DNA of 64,000 bases from Deltaproteobacteria bacterium (GTDB lineage Bacteria; Bdellovibrionota; Bdellovibrionia; Bdellovibrionales; JAMPXM01). The notes under the pieces are model-generated. The model had not been told where the DNA came from and ran no database searches. It saw only the letters and a program-made list of their open reading frames with translations. This document shows positions 62,631 to 64,000 of the stretch, one piece after another (the stretch's first letter is position 1; each line of letters starts with the position of its first letter). A program made the translations under genes and the position numbers. The stretch is from the NCBI GenBank assembly GCA_017302795.1, contig JAFLCB010000007.1, positions 124,001 through 188,000 on the forward strand, written 5' to 3'.

Positions 62631-62690
62631 GTTACCACGGGGTTACCATTCAGTTACCAAACCGATGAAATGCTCCGAAATATCCTGAAA
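62631..62690. repeat. phased GTTACCA heptamers plus right att-like block
   Basis: GTTACCA at 62631-62637, 62642-62648 and 62653-62659, exactly 11 bp apart (one helical turn). TGAAATGCT / GAAAT / GAAA follows at 62666-62690, matching the left block at 59576-59600. Phased short repeats near an integrase gene resemble arm-type recombinase or excisionase sites. Confidence 0.5.
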
Positions 62691-62838
62691 TACTACCGAC
62701 GTTCCGGTTCTCAGTTCGAATTAAACAAGTATCTGATTTTATTTTTCTTTTTTCGGATTCCAATTTCGCCAAGGAAAATTGGATGGGTAACTCTGCAACG
62801 AGCTAACCCATCGTAATCAATGGAAAATCAAAACCCAT

Positions 62839-62855
62839 GTTACCAAAAGTTACCA
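62839..62855. repeat. paired GTTACCA heptamers at the integrase 3' end
   Basis: GTTACCA at 62839-62845 and 62849-62855 (10-bp period). The 15-mer TACCAAAAGTTACCA is identical to 59558-59572. It ends 2 bp before the integrase stop codon. Confidence 0.5.
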
Positions 62856-62857
62856 GC

Positions 62858-63952
62858 CTAGCTCTTTCGACGCAACTGCACGACGTTGTCTGATTTCGCA
62901 GCGACATCCGGTACCTGGATGTTGAGCTCCTCTGTTGCTCCTTCGATGTCTTTCCCTGACAGCCGTAAATAGCCTTGTGTTGTCTTGAGGGAAGAGTGAC
63001 CGACGATCGCCATCACTTTAGATAGCGGAACGCCGTTGTTGAGCATCTGCGTAATAAACGTCGCTCGAAGGTCGTGAAATTTGACTGGTGTAATGCCGAT
63101 TTCGAGGCAGAAACTTTTAAGGACCTTGGCTTGGTCTCCTTGGTCCCACTCCCACAGGCGTGGAAGTACGAACTCGGAGTCCTTGCTAAAGTCTGTTTTC
63201 AGCTCGCCTAGAAACCGTCGGCATTCTTTTGAGATCGGACAAATCCGGGACTTCGCGGTCTTGGTCGCTCCTTCGCCGTTAAGCTTCGTCCACGCTTTGC
63301 TGATGCTGATCTTGCCGGTGACGAGATCAACATCAGACCACCGTAGACTGTAAAGCTCACCGGACCGCATTCCCGTGAGGAGTGCAAAAGCCCAGTGCGG
63401 AAAGAATCGGTGCTCGGCTTTGCGCGCCTCGATCAATAGGATCTCAACCTCGTTTCGGTTGAGGACTCCTTGATTGGCGTCGGCGCAGCGAACTCGAATT
63501 CCGACGGCGGGATTCCTTACGATCACGCCCTCTTCAATCGCGAGATTGAAAACGCGTTTCACGATCTTTAGTAATCCTCGCTGCGTGTAGCTGGAAGTTT
63601 CTTTGCAGCCTTCGAAGATCGCATGGTGCACATCGCTTGGCTTGATCTCACTCAAAAACTTCTCATCCCAAACCGGGTTGAACCACTTGTTCAAACAATG
63701 TTTGTAGTTGTGAAATGTCGAATGGCGATACTCGACTCGATATCTTTCAAGGATATGTTCGACCCAAGCCTTCCATGTCACGTTTGTTTTGTGACCCTCA
63801 AGATTCATTTTCATCTCGAGCTCGGCTTTTTTAGCTTCACGCTCGGATGAAAATCTTTTTCGGCTCGCAACCTGTTTCCCGGATTTGTCTCTAACTTTAA
63901 TGAAGACTTCGAACGCAAGTTTTCCGTCGATCATCTTTTTCGTAATTGTCAT
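62858..63952 (-). CDS. tyrosine recombinase (phage-type integrase)
   Basis: 364 aa, complete. N-terminal SAM-like/core-binding domain (EHILERYRVEYRHSTFHNYK). Catalytic domain with Arg in TGMRSGELYSLRW, Lys in the beta-hairpin region (SKAWTKLNGEGATKTAKSR), HDLRATFITQ, and VGHSSLKTTQGYL with the nucleophilic Tyr. AGGAGTAACTC precedes the ATG at 63952. It is closely related to the truncated copy at 49356-50370, so the two mark separate or duplicated integrative elements. Confidence 0.95.
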   Translation of the reverse strand: MTITKKMIDGKLAFEVFIKVRDKSGKQVASRKRFSSEREAKKAELEMKMNLEGHKTNVTWKAWVEHILERYRVEYRHSTFHNYKHCLNKWFNPVWDEKFLSEIKPSDVHHAIFEGCKETSSYTQRGLLKIVKRVFNLAIEEGVIVRNPAVGIRVRCADANQGVLNRNEVEILLIEARKAEHRFFPHWAFALLTGMRSGELYSLRWSDVDLVTGKISISKAWTKLNGEGATKTAKSRICPISKECRRFLGELKTDFSKDSEFVLPRLWEWDQGDQAKVLKSFCLEIGITPVKFHDLRATFITQMLNNGVPLSKVMAIVGHSSLKTTQGYLRLSGKDIEGATEELNIQVPDVAAKSDNVVQLRRKS

Positions 63953-64000
63953 GAGTTACTCCTGCTTCTCTCCACGCGATTCGCGCGGAATGGACCGGAG

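Larger units (their letters stand above)
62302..62857. other. 556-bp non-coding stretch with integrase-site-like repeats
   Basis: Between the 587-aa gene and the end of the integrase gene. It holds a hairpin GCTGACC-N7-GGTCAGC near 62554-62574, three GTTACCA heptamers at 11-bp period, the TGAAATGCT-type block, and two more GTTACCA copies next to the integrase stop. No supported gene; short frames here lack ribosome sites and family features. Confidence 0.5.

Overview
The window looks like a chromosomal segment of a Gram-negative bacterium, probably from the Bdellovibrio-like lineages (Bdellovibrionota). This is an inference. It rests on many secreted proteins and lipoproteins with an FQNC-type lipobox, two class III cyclase-domain proteins, a decayed HNH endonuclease whose start (MNLKSLS) and body I recognise from multi-copy families in those bacteria, RND pumps, and outer-membrane barrels. 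I found no rRNA, tRNA or CRISPR array.

Region 1 (1-7.9 kb): end of an ABC exporter ATPase, a YkgJ-type cysteine-cluster protein, a HAD phosphatase, a membrane protein with ankyrin-like repeats, then a tetR - TolC-like - RND pump operon without an adaptor gene. Region 2 (7.9-13.5 kb): a stress locus. A sigma-54 activator sits between a DUF1328-CsbD-DUF883-membrane protein operon and a Dps gene, flanked by an outer-membrane protein, a small basic protein and an OmpA-like lipoprotein. All five transcription units have a GG-N10-GC (-24/-12) sigma-54 promoter match directly upstream, so this reads as a self-contained RpoN regulon.

Region 3 (13.6-25.5 kb): a membrane cyclase-like protein with AzlC/AzlD permease subunits, a secreted alpha/beta hydrolase, an RluA pseudouridine synthase, a second lone RND pump, a pirin, a zinc phospholipase-like protein, a zinc alcohol dehydrogenase and a soluble cyclase. 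Region 4 (25.5-39.5 kb): RecQ, a GNAT protein and many secreted proteins of unknown function, including one with a JAMM metalloprotease signature. It also holds several decaying genes (frameshifted, stop-interrupted or truncated). Region 5 (39.5-46 kb): RadD helicase, a 2OG-Fe(II) oxygenase, a CcmI-like secreted domain, a hybrid histidine kinase and an atypical pyruvate kinase.

Region 6 (46-64 kb) is accessory and rearranged. It carries a PadR/FtsW-like pair, a Fic protein under a repeat-operator array, a 5'-truncated integrase fused out of frame to a lipoprotein start, an AbiEii fragment joined head to head with an outer-membrane protein fragment, CBS and PPK2 genes, and an IS3 element with a 4-bp target duplication inside a small gene. 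It continues with a cation P-type ATPase, a second IS3 remnant, a zincin lipoprotein, a HigBA-type module, a 587-aa protein with a restriction-nuclease-like core, and an intact integrase related to the truncated one. Repeated GTTACCA heptamers and a partly conserved direct repeat flank the HigBA/587-aa block and may mark integrase attachment sites.
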